A DNA stretch of 64,000 bases from Panax quinquefolius. Taxonomy: Eukaryota; Streptophyta; Magnoliopsida; Apiales; Araliaceae. The position numbers and the translations under genes were made by a program. Numbering within the stretch: position 1 is the stretch's first letter; the number at the start of each line of letters is the position of its first letter. The stretch is from contig CM035164.1 in assembly GCA_020205615.1 (NCBI GenBank), positions 124,599,537 to 124,663,536 of the forward strand, given 5' to 3'. The notes beneath the pieces were generated by a model that did not search any database, was not told the origin of the DNA, and saw only the letters and a program-made list of their open reading frames with translations. Positions 1 to 12,199 of the stretch are shown one piece after another.

Positions 1-990
1 TGCATTTAATCATTCAAAATGCCATACTCATAAGATATCATCACCAATTATCAAATCCTCATCAAAAAATATGCATATACTCTATATAGGATTCTCTAGC
101 CATAAAATCCTATTTTCAACTTTGTTACTTCACATAACATATTTAACTCATATCTTCGTAATTAAACTATTTTCATGAAAATACCAAATCAGTCCCAAAA
201 AATATTTCTTTTCTGGGATTTAGCATAATATAGTCCCATAATGAAAATATATTTTCTCGGAATTTTTAAAATTCATTTTACTATTTTCAAAAATCAATTT
301 CCAATTAATTCCTTAAGAAATTAGCTACCTCAAGGATAACTCCAAAATTCCCAAATCTTGGCAGAATCTTACACATGTTAACGTGAGCTTCTAGTTTAAA
401 TTTCATGGTCATCTGAGAGTTATGAACTCTCGGTTATAGCATTTTTAAATCGGAAAAACCTAAATATTGAAATAGTCATAACTTGCTCATTTTAAGTCGA
501 ATGAGCTCATTTTTGGACAGGAGGTACTTTATACCATATACCTTCATGTCCCAAAAGGCCAGAATTTTTCTCATAATTTAAGTGGCCGAAACAGCCTCTC
601 TAAAATCATGGCAGAAGCTTTTTCGGTTTTGCAGCTTTGCACTCCTTTGCTAAAATCAGTCCACACAAAAATCTACAACACCTTTTCCAGTAATTGCACT
701 TGGATTAGTTAGATAACTCATAGATCTAACTCTAGGACTTGACCACATTCAAAAATTCAAAATATAATAGGAGATATGGTCAATTGAATTTCATATTACG
801 TTTTTCACCAAAATCGATTTTCAACTCTTTGTGATTTCTAAGAAACTTTCATGTTTTCACATACTAACCAACATAACTCATTATAACACTTACTAATACC
901 ACGTATACCCATGATTTTCATTAGTCCAATGCTTTTATTATGACTTTCATCATAATCCACGAAATGCATCCTTTTAGTTGAAGAAATATT
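1..990. repeat. Unassigned repetitive DNA interrupting element A
   Basis: AT-rich DNA with no convincing coding region. On the minus strand, gypsy pol homology of element A runs down to about position 990, then stops matching elements B and C. From there to position 1 the sequence has the look of a long plant LTR of another family. This is judged by style only: no TG/CA ends, PBS or PPT were located. It could be part of a younger LTR element inserted in A whose other end lies left of the window. Confidence 0.35.
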
Positions 991-1742
991 TGAGGGTTTA
1001 AGAAATGGGTTTTTTATCTCTGGGGTCAATACAAAATTCGATTTCACGCCTAAGTAGGCTAAGAAGTCTTCAAGAATACGCCAGAAATTTATTAATAATA
1101 GAAATATCATTCAAAAGCTGTGACTCTCATCCAAGATTTGGATAAGACGTCACATTGATACCAACTGTGACTTCTATCCTTAACCTAGATAGCACCTCAC
1201 AATGATACCTATAAACTTGCCATCTTCATTCACGATGTTGCCCTCATGAAAGTCCGGCTTTGGTGCATTCCACACAAGGAAGTCAACAACGAAAGGTTCG
1301 GGGCTCTTTACTTATGGCTTGATATATGACAATGATTAATTTTAGGGTTTGGTTACTTTGAATTCGGTGTAATGAGGTTGTTATAAATATAAAAGCTAAC
1401 AACCTTACGAAAAGCATGATGAGTAGTTAACCAATTGATTCCTAAAATCAAAGGCAAGTATTTTCAAAGAGATAAGATTGACAGTAACGTGAAAGTTTCG
1501 ATTTGAATCAACAAGATTTATAAACAAAGTGGAGGTAACGAAGGTTTCTCCCAACTAAGTTTAAACAGATAAATCAAAGTCCAATTTCTCCGAGTCAAAT
1601 TTAAACGTTGAACGCAAGCAAGAGAGATAAAATAATAGGTAGAACCAGGATCGAATACGATATAGACTTGCAAGAGCTTATGATTAACTTACCCGTGATA
1701 ATTTTATTCGGGTTCCGTCGTCACGAAAAAAAACGCTCTCTC

Positions 1743-2063
1743 TTAAACTACCGGCTTTAGCTTGTGCGGGACATCCTTTGGCATCACTATCTCATTTGGA
1801 CTTGACTTCACCATACGACAAAATCGAGCTAAGTGACCTTCTTCCGCAATTAAAACACGCTTTGGATTGCTGCGTATACAGTTTGGACGGATGTGTCCCT
1901 CCTGTCCGCATTTGAAACATATGACCGGTGGTCGTTCTTCTTCCTTTGAAACGGGTGCGATGCCGAACGTCTTCACGTCATTGTTGAACCCTCTCTTCTT
2001 GAAATGTCCATTCTTATTATCTTGGCCATGATTACCAATCAAAATGGTTACCATTCTTGACAT
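1743..2063 (-). pseudogene. Gag nucleocapsid (CCHC zinc knuckle) fragment of element A
   Basis: A 106-codon open stretch contains an intact CX2CX4HX4C knuckle (residues read CFKCGQEGHIRPNC) near its middle. It is followed by a second, decayed knuckle in which EGHLARFC remains but the first cysteines are lost. In Ty3/gypsy elements this domain packages RNA in the particle. The capsid part of gag is missing upstream. Protease sequence follows in a broken frame, so this is a fossil and not a host zinc-finger gene. Confidence 0.7.
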
Positions 2064-2383
2064 GATAATTTCCCCACGATGGTTATCATTGTTAGATGAC
2101 CGCTGCCACGCAGATGATTATTATCGTGTTGTTGCTCATTACCTTTTGGTTGAAGTGACTCAACTGATCTCATGTGCTTCATTGCTTATCTCAATATTTT
2201 CAGATGTCATTTTCAAATACTGCCACCAAACATGGGTTAAATAACATATCACATATTATCCCTATACTCTGACCGACCAAATAAATACCACATAAACTTA
2301 GGTAGGTCATACTAGCGAAGGAATTCCCCGTCTCTCCCCTCCTAGTTCTTGTCTCACATCTTAGCCAGGGATCATATCCCTAA

Positions 2384-2395
2384 GCTCTGATACCA
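2384..2395 (-). other. tRNA primer-binding site of element A
   Basis: The minus strand reads TGGTATCAGAGC two bases inside the LTR end. This is the standard complement of the 3' end of initiator methionine tRNA used by plant LTR retrotransposons. It shows that the LTR at 2,398-4,793 is the 5' LTR of an element running leftward, and not the 3' LTR of element B. Confidence 0.8.
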
Positions 2396-2397
2396 AC

Positions 2398-4793
2398 TGT
2401 GACGCCCCCAAAATTAGGTATACGTCACCCATCTTGGGTCGCCACTTACATGGTACATAAATTCAAATACAACTTACTAATATAAGCGTGGGTATAATAA
2501 TTAACATAAACTTTGAGTTTGAATACAAATTTTGTCTATTAGATATTATACAAACTCAAAAGGAGTCCTCATTACAACTATTATCACACTATTTCACGTA
2601 ATAGTGAGGACTACTAATGCTATCCTCTCGGACCATTACTTGCTCCCCGACTCGTCTCAAATTTATGTTCTCATTTCTCAAGAGAACGGTGAAAGAAAGG
2701 TGAGCTCAACTAGCCCTTAAAGAAGAAATATTATGACTAAGATAATGCGTAATAAATTATCATTAGCCTTCAATGTGTTAAACCGATAAAATACAATAAA
2801 CAAACCGGTTTAATCTGCAGCGGAATAAGAACCCATTAAAAGAGTCAAGTAGAGAATAAAGTCTACTATCTTTTAGGTTTTAAAAGGTTTTCATCAATTT
2901 TTATCATTTGAGACTCGAATTAATAAATAAACCACCACATCTAATCATCCTCGCACCACGGCCAAGGATTTTCATCAAATTATCAATGGTCATGACTATC
3001 TTAGAATCACCCCCGGTCATAATCATACCAAAAACTATCCATCATCGCATTACATGTGCCACCGAGGACTTTTGTCACATCATTTATATCAAGTCGTGAT
3101 TATACCGATTGATCCTCGATCATAATCATACTAAGTTCATCTATGCACGTAAGCCAAAGATAACATAATATATCATGAGGATGATGACAATGACATAATA
3201 ATTCAATAAAACAAGTTCAAGAATTATTTAATCCATGAATTATTAACGTCCAAATTGTCAACATGATACTGTTTTGTAGAGTAAAATTCAAGAATGATCA
3301 GAAGAATATTTCCATGAAAAGATACTGGATGAAACGCAAATATCAAGGATATTCCACTAATTTCATGGAGTATAGAAGTCAAAGTTTTAACCAACTGGGT
3401 ATAATAAAGAATGGAATAACAAAAGAAATCACCCGCATGCAGACTTAGATGACAAAAGTTATTCCAACGTAATAATAATAACGGAACCAGTCGTGAAATT
3501 CACAACCGACAGGATGTTCCAATGTAATAATAAAGATGGAACCGGATCCGTGTAAAACACATGATAGGATATTCCAATGAATGATAAAGACGGAACCAGT
3601 CCGGTGTAAACACACAGAGCATGGATGTTCCAACAGAATAATAAAATCGGAACCAGTCCCTGTAAAACACAATTTGACGGGATGTTCCAACGAGTAATAA
3701 TAGAAGAATGTCACCAAGTATAGGGTAAAATCAGCGTGATACAAAGTTATTCCAATGAATAATAAGCAATGGAATAACATAGGATTTCACCAAGTATAGG
3801 GTACGCTGCGTATACAAAGTTATGTATAGGGTATGCCACTTTTACAAAAGTTATTCCAATAGAATAATAATGAATGGAATAATGTAAGTTCTCTTCAAGA
3901 AGAAAGAATAACACCCTTCACTACAAAAAAGAACTGAATATAGAAGTAGTGAAGTAAAGGAGAATCTACTCTTCTTCTTTCTATAATTTTTCTCTATAGC
4001 TTCTCTCTATAATTTCTCTCTAAAGTTTCAATGAATTCGTAAGAAAATAATGAAGGAATGAGCTTCTATTTATAGGAAAATGGAATGCATAGTAATTAAT
4101 CCATGAACGGTCCAGATTGATTTACTTTAATCGACGGTCCATATTTAAAGAAAAATCTTTTAAATAAAATATAATATATTCTATTTATATAAAAACATTT
4201 TACTATGCAAACACTATGCTATGCAAAACACTATGCAACACTATGCATAATAAAAATATAATATATTCTATTTATGAATAACTTTAATAAAGTATTCTAT
4301 TTTATATAAAAGATGTTTCGCTTTTATTAGGTTAATAATACTTAATAAAACAAAACGTCATTATCGCTATAATAATTCATATTATTAATCGACAATAATG
4401 GAATCAAACCGAGTGACTTTCACATAAGCATCAATAATCAATACCGGTGTCTTACTATGCAACCACACTTATTATCGCATTTCTTTTACTACCGAGAGTA
4501 GTTCAACAAGAATCACAGTAAAACTTCCGTCGTTATTTCAATAAAATATTTTTGTCGTTTTCTCAATCAAATAATAATTTCATTATGGGTCCACCAATGA
4601 TTGGTAGTTGCATTTAATATTCCCTCGCTAAACCGAATATTCCCCACCAATCGAATATAATATAACCACTCAGATACTTTGCAAAATTTATAAATATTAC
4701 CCACAACTATAATATTATCTCAAATTCACACCATAATATTAAAAATTATTTCAACAAAATTTAAATCTTTATTGATAAAATCGGGGTCTCACA
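2398..4793 (-). repeat. 5' LTR of gypsy element A (about 2.4 kb)
   Basis: On the minus strand it starts TGTGAGACCCC at 4,793 and ends GGGGGCGTCACA at 2,398, with the PBS just beyond. The same ends occur in the LTRs of B, C, F and G. A TATA-like CCTATAAATAG (minus strand, about 4,070-4,080) precedes a CT/GA-rich leader, marking a likely U3/R boundary. Region 3,445-3,900 has imperfect tandem units built on a TTATTCCA...TTGGAATAA core, as in the other family members. The right end abuts element B coding sequence directly. Confidence 0.75.
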
Positions 4794-4993
4794 TTTCACA
4801 TATTTTTAAGTACGGATATATGAAACACATTATGAATACTGAGACATACTTGAGGTAACGCGAGTCTATAGGCTACATTTCCTACTTTCGGTCAAGAATT
4901 TGAAATGGACCAATAAATCGTGGATCGAGCTTTCCTCTTCCCAAATCTTGTAACTCCCTTCCATGGAGCAACTCGCAACAATACATGATCCCC

Positions 4994-6080
4994 TACACTA
5001 AATTCCACGTCCTTTCGATGAAGATCCGCATAACTCTTTTGTCGATCTTGTGCTGCTTCAGTATACGTTGTCGAATCATTTGGATCTTTTCAGAGTCATA
5101 AATGCATTCGACTGGGCTCGGTCCTAATAATGTTGCTTCACCCACCTCGTCCCCAACATATCGGAGAGCGACACTTTCGCCCATATAATGCTTCAAATGG
5201 AGCCACACCTATACTTGCTCGATAATCTTTGTTGTTGTAGGAGAATTCCACCAATGGTAAATACTTATCCCAACCGCCTCTTGAAGTCAGGACACGTAGT
5301 CTTAATAAATCTTCAAGAGTTTGAATAGTCCTTTTCGATTGTCCTCATCTGTTTGAGGATGGTATGCCGAATCAATCAGAATCCGTGCCCATAGCTTTTT
5401 GCAAGCTAACCCAAAATCTTGAAGTGAATCTTGGGTCACGATCCAAACTATGGATACAGGCATGCCATGCAACCTCACAATCTCATTCACGTACATACTA
5501 GCAAGATGTTTAAGGAATAAGTCTCCCGATCGACAAGAAATGAAAGAGACTTGGTTAATCTATCAACAATAACCCAAATAGCATTGATGCCTTGGGAAAC
5601 CGTAGGAAGACCCGTAATGAAATCCATGGTAATGTGTTCCCACTTCCATTTCGGAATCTCAAGTGGTTGCAACGGACCCTTAGGTACTAGATGCTCCGCC
5701 TTTACACGTTGGCAAGTTAAACACATCGAGATAAACTTTGCAATCTCTCTCTTCATATTGTTCCACCAAAATGTATGTCAAGATCACGATACATTTTAGT
5801 ACTTCCAGGATGGATTGCAAATGGTGTATTGTGTGCCTCCATCATAATCTTGTACTTCAAATCGTAGTCGTTAGGAACACAAAGTCTAGAGTGGACTCAA
5901 GTATTCCTTCTTCATCAATTCTCGCCTTAGGAATAGCTCCTTCTTGTACTTCTCTTCTTCATACGCATCCGGGTTCCGGATTCGGTGGCTTGAAGCAACC
6001 TTAACTTTTTCTATTAAAGTTGGCTCTATGCGTATATTTGACATCATCGCACTCATTCCGCGATATGATCTTCTACTCAA
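4994..6080 (-). pseudogene. Integrase remnant of element B
   Basis: Minus-strand fragments in at least three frames match the integrase of element C. They include the zinc-binding end with CLTC followed by QRVKAEH (about 5,690-5,740), the core start with WKWEHITMDFITGLP holding the first catalytic Asp, the LTKS strand, and the HPQTD block (about 5,340-5,365). The tail with GEATLLGP lies at about 5,120-5,145. The second Asp region reads VTQDS in place of the usual SDRDP form, and the Glu block is shifted by indels. Integrase would join element cDNA to host DNA. This copy cannot be active. Confidence 0.75.
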
Positions 6081-6089
6081 CGCGCGTCA

Positions 6090-7330
6090 CTACCACGCTC
6101 ACTTTTCCAGATGGTATGAATAGTGTGGTCGTAGTCTTTCAATAGCTCGAGCCAACGTCGCCGCCAAGATGTTGAGTTCTTTTTGAGTGAAGAAATATTT
6201 AAGGCTTTTATGGTCCGAATATATCTCCACTTTCTCCCCATATAGATAGTGCCTCCATATCTTTAGCGCTAAAACGATCGGGCCGCTAACTCTAGATCAC
6301 GAGTAGGATAATTCCTCTCATACTCTTTAAGTTGTCGCGAGGCATAGGCTATGACTTTCCCACGTTGCATGAGAACACATCCTAACCCTTTGCTCAAGCA
6401 TCGTCAGAGATAACAAATCCATCCAAACCAGATGGTATTGTTAGAACAGTGCCAAATAAGTCTCCTCTTAAGCTCTTGGAAACTCTTCTCGCGATTCTTT
6501 GCTCCAAACGAATTTTGTATCCTTCCGAAAGTTAGCCGAGTTAATGGAGTAGTGATTCGAGAAACCCTTCCACGAATCTCCGATAATAACCAATTTAGAC
6601 CCGTAAAGCTACGATTTTGGCCATCGACTTCGGTTGCTCCCAACTTCAGATTGCTTCAATCTTGGCGGGTCCACGGATACTCCATGTTTTGACACCACGC
6701 GCCCCATAAATGCTACTTCCTCAAGCCGTAACTCGATTTCTTCAATTTGGCATATAGTTTGATTTCACGAAGCCTTTGGAGTACCGGCTTCAAATGGTGC
6801 TCATGATCTTCACGACTTTTGGAATATATGAGGATGTCATCAAAAAAAACAACAACGAATCGATCCAAATATTCCTTGAATACTGGTTCATCATATCCAT
6901 GAAAGCCGCAGGAGCATTAGTTAGTCCGAAAGACATGACTAAGAATTCATAATGCCCATACCGAAGTTTCAAGGCGGTCTTTGAATATCCTCGATTCTAA
7001 TCTTCAATTGATGATATCCAGAATCGAAGATCGATTTTTGAAAAGAATTGTGCCCTTGTAATCGGGTCAAACAAGTCATCAATACGAGGAGGAGGATACC
7101 TCTTGATGGTGACATGGTTCAATTCCCGATAGTCAATATAAAGTCGCATACTCCCGCCTTTCTTCTTTACGAATAAAACAGAGCACCCCAAGGAGATGTG
7201 CTAGGACGAATGAAACCGATGTCCAACAATTCCTCGTAGTTGGACCTTTAACTCCTGAAGTTCAATAGAGCCATTCGATATGGGGTTTTAGAAATGGGCT
7301 TTGTTCCGTGTTCAAGATCAATAAAGAATT
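6090..7330 (-). pseudogene. Reverse transcriptase and RNase H remnant of element B
   Basis: Reverse transcriptase blocks are visible on the minus strand. [20 protein letters not shown] is at about 7,185-7,125, the FSKIDLR block at about 7,050, the [20 protein letters not shown] block at 6,960-6,900, and the catalytic strand as [10 protein letters not shown] (about 6,850-6,822; family norm FIDD). RNase H follows at about 6,275-6,100, with a [15 protein letters not shown] block. Several frameshifts and stops separate the blocks. The order RT then RNase H then integrase defines Ty3/gypsy rather than copia. Confidence 0.75.
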
Positions 7331-7559
7331 CAACTTCACGCTCGGGGTAGACCGGAAGTTCTCTTGAAATACGTCAGAAAGTCAATAACAACAGAATATT
7401 ATTCAAATTTGACGTGTCTTTATTCAAATCCATAACATGGGCTAAGAAAGCTTGACATTCGTTTTTTAATAAACGAATAACTTTATGATTAGATATGACG
7501 TTGATTGATTTTAATGGTTTAGTTGCTTGAATTGCATAACAAGTTGGTTAGGAATATGA

Positions 7560-8890
7560 AAACTAACAACCTTATTTAAAATAATCAATTTTGGTATGAT
7601 GAGTAGTTAACCAATCAATCCCTAAAATCACATCAAAAGCAAGTATCTTTAAAGAGATAAGGTCAATGTGTAAGGTGATGGTGCCAACTTGAATCAAACA
7701 AGATTTATAAGCAATGTGGATGTGATGAAAGTTTCTCCTAACTGAGTTTCCATGAGATAGGTCAAAGTCTAATTTCTCCTGAGTCAAGTTTAAACGCTGA
7801 GCACACGCAGGAGAGATAAATGAATGGGTAAAGACCCAGATCAAGTAAGGTATAAACTTCGCAAGAATTTATAAATAGCTTACCCGTGATCACCTCGTTT
7901 GGGTTCCGCATTATGACCAGCCATAACAAACGCTTCTTCCTAATCGTTGACTTTTGACTTTTTTCCGGGACGATCTTTTGAGTCACCGTCTCATTGAACT
8001 AGGTTTCGCCATCAGCATAATCTCGAATGATATGTCCTTCCTTTCCACAATTATAGTATACCTTGAATCTGTTGTGGGCGGTTTGACCGATATGTCCCTC
8101 TTTTCCAGATTTGTAAAGATATATGACCGGTGGTCGTTCTCCTCCCTTAGAACCAATTCTTCGCCAAGACTGCTGTCTTCTTTATACGGTCGTTGTTAAA
8201 TCTCTCTTTTAAAATCTCCTCCCGACTCGCTTCTTTTTATTTTCATGGCTATGATTACCACCAGAGTGGTTACCATTTTTGTCCGTCTGCTTTCTTCCTC
8301 CATTTGGTTATCATTACTCTCTGATCGCTATCTCTCTAGACGATCCTCGGTTATGGTCCCTCGGTTGAACATACTCGTTATCTCATTTCTAACAATTGAG
8401 CCTCGCTAACAACATCCGAATAGAGAAAATTTATGAGAAATGAGATATTGTCGTACGCCTGGGTTTCAAACCTCTCAAAACATCCGCGCCATACGTTCCT
8501 CATTCTCCACCAAATGAGGTGCAAACTCGATAACTCTACAAACTTTGCCTCGCATCGAGACACCGTAATGTTGTTTTGTTCTAATCGATGAACTCCACTT
8601 CCTTCATATACGATTTAACACTTTCAGAATGTATTTTTCATTAAATAATTTAGAAATGTCTCCCAAGACATGTCGAAAAAGTTTGGATAGAGTACGCTTC
8701 ACGATCTCCCACCAAAGAATCTCCGCTTTCGCCACTAACGTAAAAGTGGCGAATGGAACCTTCTCGTTTCTCCGTGCATCCCAAGACATCGAATATCTTG
8801 GTAATTTGTTTGACCCACGTCGCGCTTTAATCGGATCCGGCTTTCCCTGCACTCGTGGTCCCAACTCTTTGAATCGCTGCATTGTGACTA
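7560..8890 (-). pseudogene. Gag and protease remnant of element B
   Basis: Gag capsid-like sequence lies at about 8,880-8,380, with a decayed nucleocapsid at 8,140-7,990 (one remaining knuckle reads YNCGKEGHIIRDY, final Cys lost). The aspartic protease is at 7,860-7,572: a catalytic-loop equivalent DLGLYPF where the family has an Asp-Ser/Thr-Gly or DPGSTHSF-type loop, then FDVILGIDWL downstream. The protease would process the polyprotein. The loop is degenerate in this frame and the region is broken by frameshifts, so it is a fossil. Confidence 0.6.
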
Positions 8891-9304
8891 CACCGTGAAT
8901 TGCTATATCATTTCTCCCGTATTTTGAACACGAAGTCTCCTAAATTCCGATTTTGCATGAATCGCAAAAAGCTTCTAAACATCCCCTTGTTCATCATCGC
9001 TTTCAGTGGTGTTGTTCATGGGAGGAACATTGCCACTGACTGTCTGACGTTCTCCTCGCTGGTAAAAGACAGCATCTCCACGGCCTCATTTACTCCATCA
9101 TTAATATTCTCACGACATTCTTAAATATCGCCATAAAACAAGGGTTAATTAAGGAAATCAATATATCACATAATATCCCTATATCTTGACCAACTAACAA
9201 ATAAGCTTAGTAGACACACTAGCGGAAGGATTTACTCTGTCTCTCCCTCCTAGTTCTATTCCCCGATCTACGCCAGAGATCATATCCCTAAGCTCGATAT
9301 CAAC

Positions 9305-12055
9305 CGTGACGCCCCCAAAATAGGTCCATTCCATCTAACCCATTCGAAGTCGCCAAATACATGGTATGTAAATAACTACAACTTTATTATTACAACATAT
9401 AAACCGTGAGTTTAAATACGAGATATTGCCATCTAGACAATATCCACACGCAAATAAATCCCCATCATAATTATTGATACATTATTTTACAAAATGGTGA
9501 GGACTACTAAACGACTCTCTCTAGAACCTTCATTCCATACCCCGACTCAAGTACTCGCTACATTCTCGCCTCCCGAGAAGAAAAATGGAACAACAAGGAA
9601 AAGAGTGAGCTCAACTAGCCTCAAGAAGAATATTATGACTAAGATAATATACAACAAATTATCGTTAGTCTTCAACAGGAAAAATCTAATAGAATACAAT
9701 AGACAACAAATTTTAAATCAATATTCGTAATGAAAATAATAATTCATTAGAAGAGTTAAAGTAGAGAATGCAAACTACTATCTTCTATATATGAATTTAA
9801 AAGTTCATCGTCGATATTTTATCCTCAGTAACATCAATCAATATATATCTCGAAATCAAATATTCATCTTTGCACTACTGGTGCCAAAGATATTCATCAT
9901 TAATCATGTTCATCTAAAAACACTGCTCATCTTTGACTACTGGCCAAAGATATTCATCAAGAAATCATTCATCTTTGCGAAGACAGCCAAAGATATTCCA
10001 TAATATCATCATTTAAGATCGAAGATGATGAAAATATTTTAAAGAAACGAATCCGGTGAAACAAAATGACAAGGATTAAGGATTAAGGATTCGTATTTTA
10101 TTTTATCCACGCCCAAAAATACCTCAAAAATAATCATAGGGTGTAAAATTCAAGAATGATCAAAACATGGATACAATCAAAGCTAGTATCCGTAATAGAT
10201 ATTTTGCATTTAAAAGAAAATTTTTATTTTTCTAATTGAATAGGTCAGATTCGTGGATAAGGCCAGATACGTGAATAGTCAGATACGTGAATAGTAATTT
10301 CGATACCAAAAGATAGAAATTCCACAAAAAACATCTTCACGCTTCATGAATAAGTACTCGTGAATAAGAACTCGTGAATAAGAACTTTCGTGAATAGTAA
10401 CTCATGAAATAAGAATCGTGAATAAGTAAACTCATGAATAGTAACTTACATGAAAAAGTTCCAAATTTGATAAAAGTTCCAACCAATATTTCAAAGATAA
10501 TGATATTGAAGAAATAATATCATTCGAGAAGAAAATAACATTCCTTACCTCGAAAGATCAAGATTCTTAATTTAAACACTTGATATAAAGTTATGACTTG
10601 GACTTGCACCGTATAGCAATACTCAAAGTATACTCAAAATACTCATAAGAATACGCCGATAATATAGAGAGAAAACTTCAGTTTTCGGTGTGATTTTCAA
10701 TTCTAACCCAAGACCCTATTTATGGAAAATGCTTAGAATAATTCAAAAGCAGTAAAATTTAATAAATTAATAATATTATTTTTTCAAATTTCCTATGCCC
10801 ACTAATTTGGTCAAAGACATCACCACCATGTGACAAAACATTAAAAAACGTTTTTCTTAATTTAAATAATTAAAACTTCAAAAAATCAATTATTTCGGAG
10901 CTTCGGAACTTCAATAATTCACAATAAATAGCCCTTTTATCAAAAAATTCGAATCTCACGACTATTTATAGGAAATTCATTTCTCTACAACTTTGCAGAA
11001 GAAAGTTTTTCCAAATTCCAAACAGAAATTGACTGAAATCCACAAATGGGCGATTTTATAGGCTATAATCAAATTTCAGTCAATAAATGGGGTCCACCGA
11101 CATGTTTAACATGTTTTAAACATTTATTGCAACAAAAATACTCCTCCTCCTCGTATACTCATATATCCCACATTCGTTGTAAAAATATCACCATTATTAT
11201 ATTATTAAAATATAATAATATATTTAAATGAATTATTTTATCAGAAAAAGATAAAATTTCAATTTTCAACAATTGTCACATTAAAAATTTTCTCCATCTA
11301 TATCCACATAAAATCAATATTTTCCTCATCATTTGAATCAATAATTAATTATTCACAAATAATATTACAGAATCACAATATCGACAACCGTATAGCTTCC
11401 AAAGAAAGAGGGGCTTTCCAATAAGAATTTCTACTTCTTGGGGCATGCAATTAGGTGACCAAACCTCTCCTTAGATGTAACTTTCTAGACATTGCCAATA
11501 ATGTTATCTAATAATATTATTAGGATAATATGAATTATTGCTTCGATAATGAAAAATACCGTGTAATGACAATTATTGAAACAACAATGAATATAAAATA
11601 TCAACGCAGCAATTATTAAATCAATAAAATATCGAAGCAGTAATTATCGTAACCATTATTGAGTAAGTGCTTCTTACGTAAGAATCAATAATTGGTGCAA
11701 TATCGTACTAATCTTCGTGTTTTAACCACCGAGTATTTTAACAAAGATAATAAAGAATAACTACGCCAAGTTATTTTTTAAACAACTTATATTTGTCGTT
11801 TTCTTCATCCAATCGCTTCAGTTATGGGGCTCATCACACATGTCGCTACTTGTCCGCATTTAATATTCCCGACAAATCATTTAATATTCCACGACCAAAC
11901 GAATATTCACAACAACAATGAATATTTTATAACCACTTGCTTATTTTGAAATATTTGCGTATTTTACCCCTAACTATCCACATTAATCAAATCAACCCTT
12001 ACTATTTCAAAATAGAGAAAATTAAATTTCATTAATAATAAGTTGGGGTCTTACA
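9305..12055 (-). repeat. 5' LTR of gypsy element B (about 2.75 kb)
   Basis: The minus strand begins TGTAAGACCCCAACTT at 12,055 and ends GGGGGCGTCACG at 9,305 (usual CACA altered). A diverged PBS follows (GGTTGATATCGAGC). Near 10,240-10,460 there are short reiterations around CGTGAATAAG/CGTGAATAGT, and near 9,860-10,000 reiterated CAAAGATATTCATC. TATA-like CCTATAAATAG on the minus strand near 10,973 is a candidate promoter. It differs visibly from the A LTR, so the two are not a pair from one insertion. Its right end abuts copia sequence. Confidence 0.7.
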
Positions 12056-12199
12056 ATCATATAATACTAAAAATTTCACGACGCCTCCCATCGACCCTTT
12101 TATACATTTGTAAGTCTTACCTCATCGAATATAACTCGGATCATCATCTTCTATGATGATGTACCTCATCATCATCATCCATGATGAATCCATACCTCC

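Larger units (their letters stand above)
991..2397 (-). mobile_element. Ty3/gypsy element A, internal region remnant
   Basis: Read leftward from the LTR at 2,398, this has the order of a Ty3/gypsy internal region: PBS, a shortened leader, a gag zinc knuckle (2,063-1,743), decayed protease sequence (about 1,700-1,300), and the start of reverse transcriptase (about 1,120-1,000). The last part aligns by eye with elements B and C. Only about 330 bases separate the PBS from the end of gag, so most of gag is deleted. No long frame survives. Homology stops near 990. The family is the same as B and C, which are chromoviruses. Confidence 0.65.
4794..12055 (-). mobile_element. Ty3/gypsy element B (5' LTR plus gag-pol), truncated at its 3' side
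   Basis: Minus-strand element with its 5' LTR at 12,055-9,305, a worn PBS at about 9,304-9,290, then gag, protease, reverse transcriptase, RNase H and integrase in the usual Ty3/gypsy order down to 4,794. Integrase C-terminal sequence (LALPQ...VFHIS) runs straight into the LTR of element A. The chromodomain, PPT and 3' LTR are absent here. The simplest reading is that A inserted into B and the rest of B lies left of the window. Every reading frame is broken several times. Confidence 0.7.

Noticed and set aside
1150..1175. PBS-like TTGGTATCAATGTGAC near 1,160 on the minus strand
   Set aside because: Sequence on both sides continues the A pol homology (the TTTGAATGATATTTC block matches C), so this is a chance match and not an LTR edge.
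5551..9124. Plus-strand open frames in the element B region (for example 5,551-5,799, 7,954-8,199, 8,629-8,898)
   Set aside because: Antisense shadows of the minus-strand gag-pol fossil, with no domains of their own.
2398..12055. A single complete gypsy element with both LTRs
   Set aside because: The left LTR is followed by a PBS and preceded by integrase without chromodomain or PPT, and the LTRs are too different.
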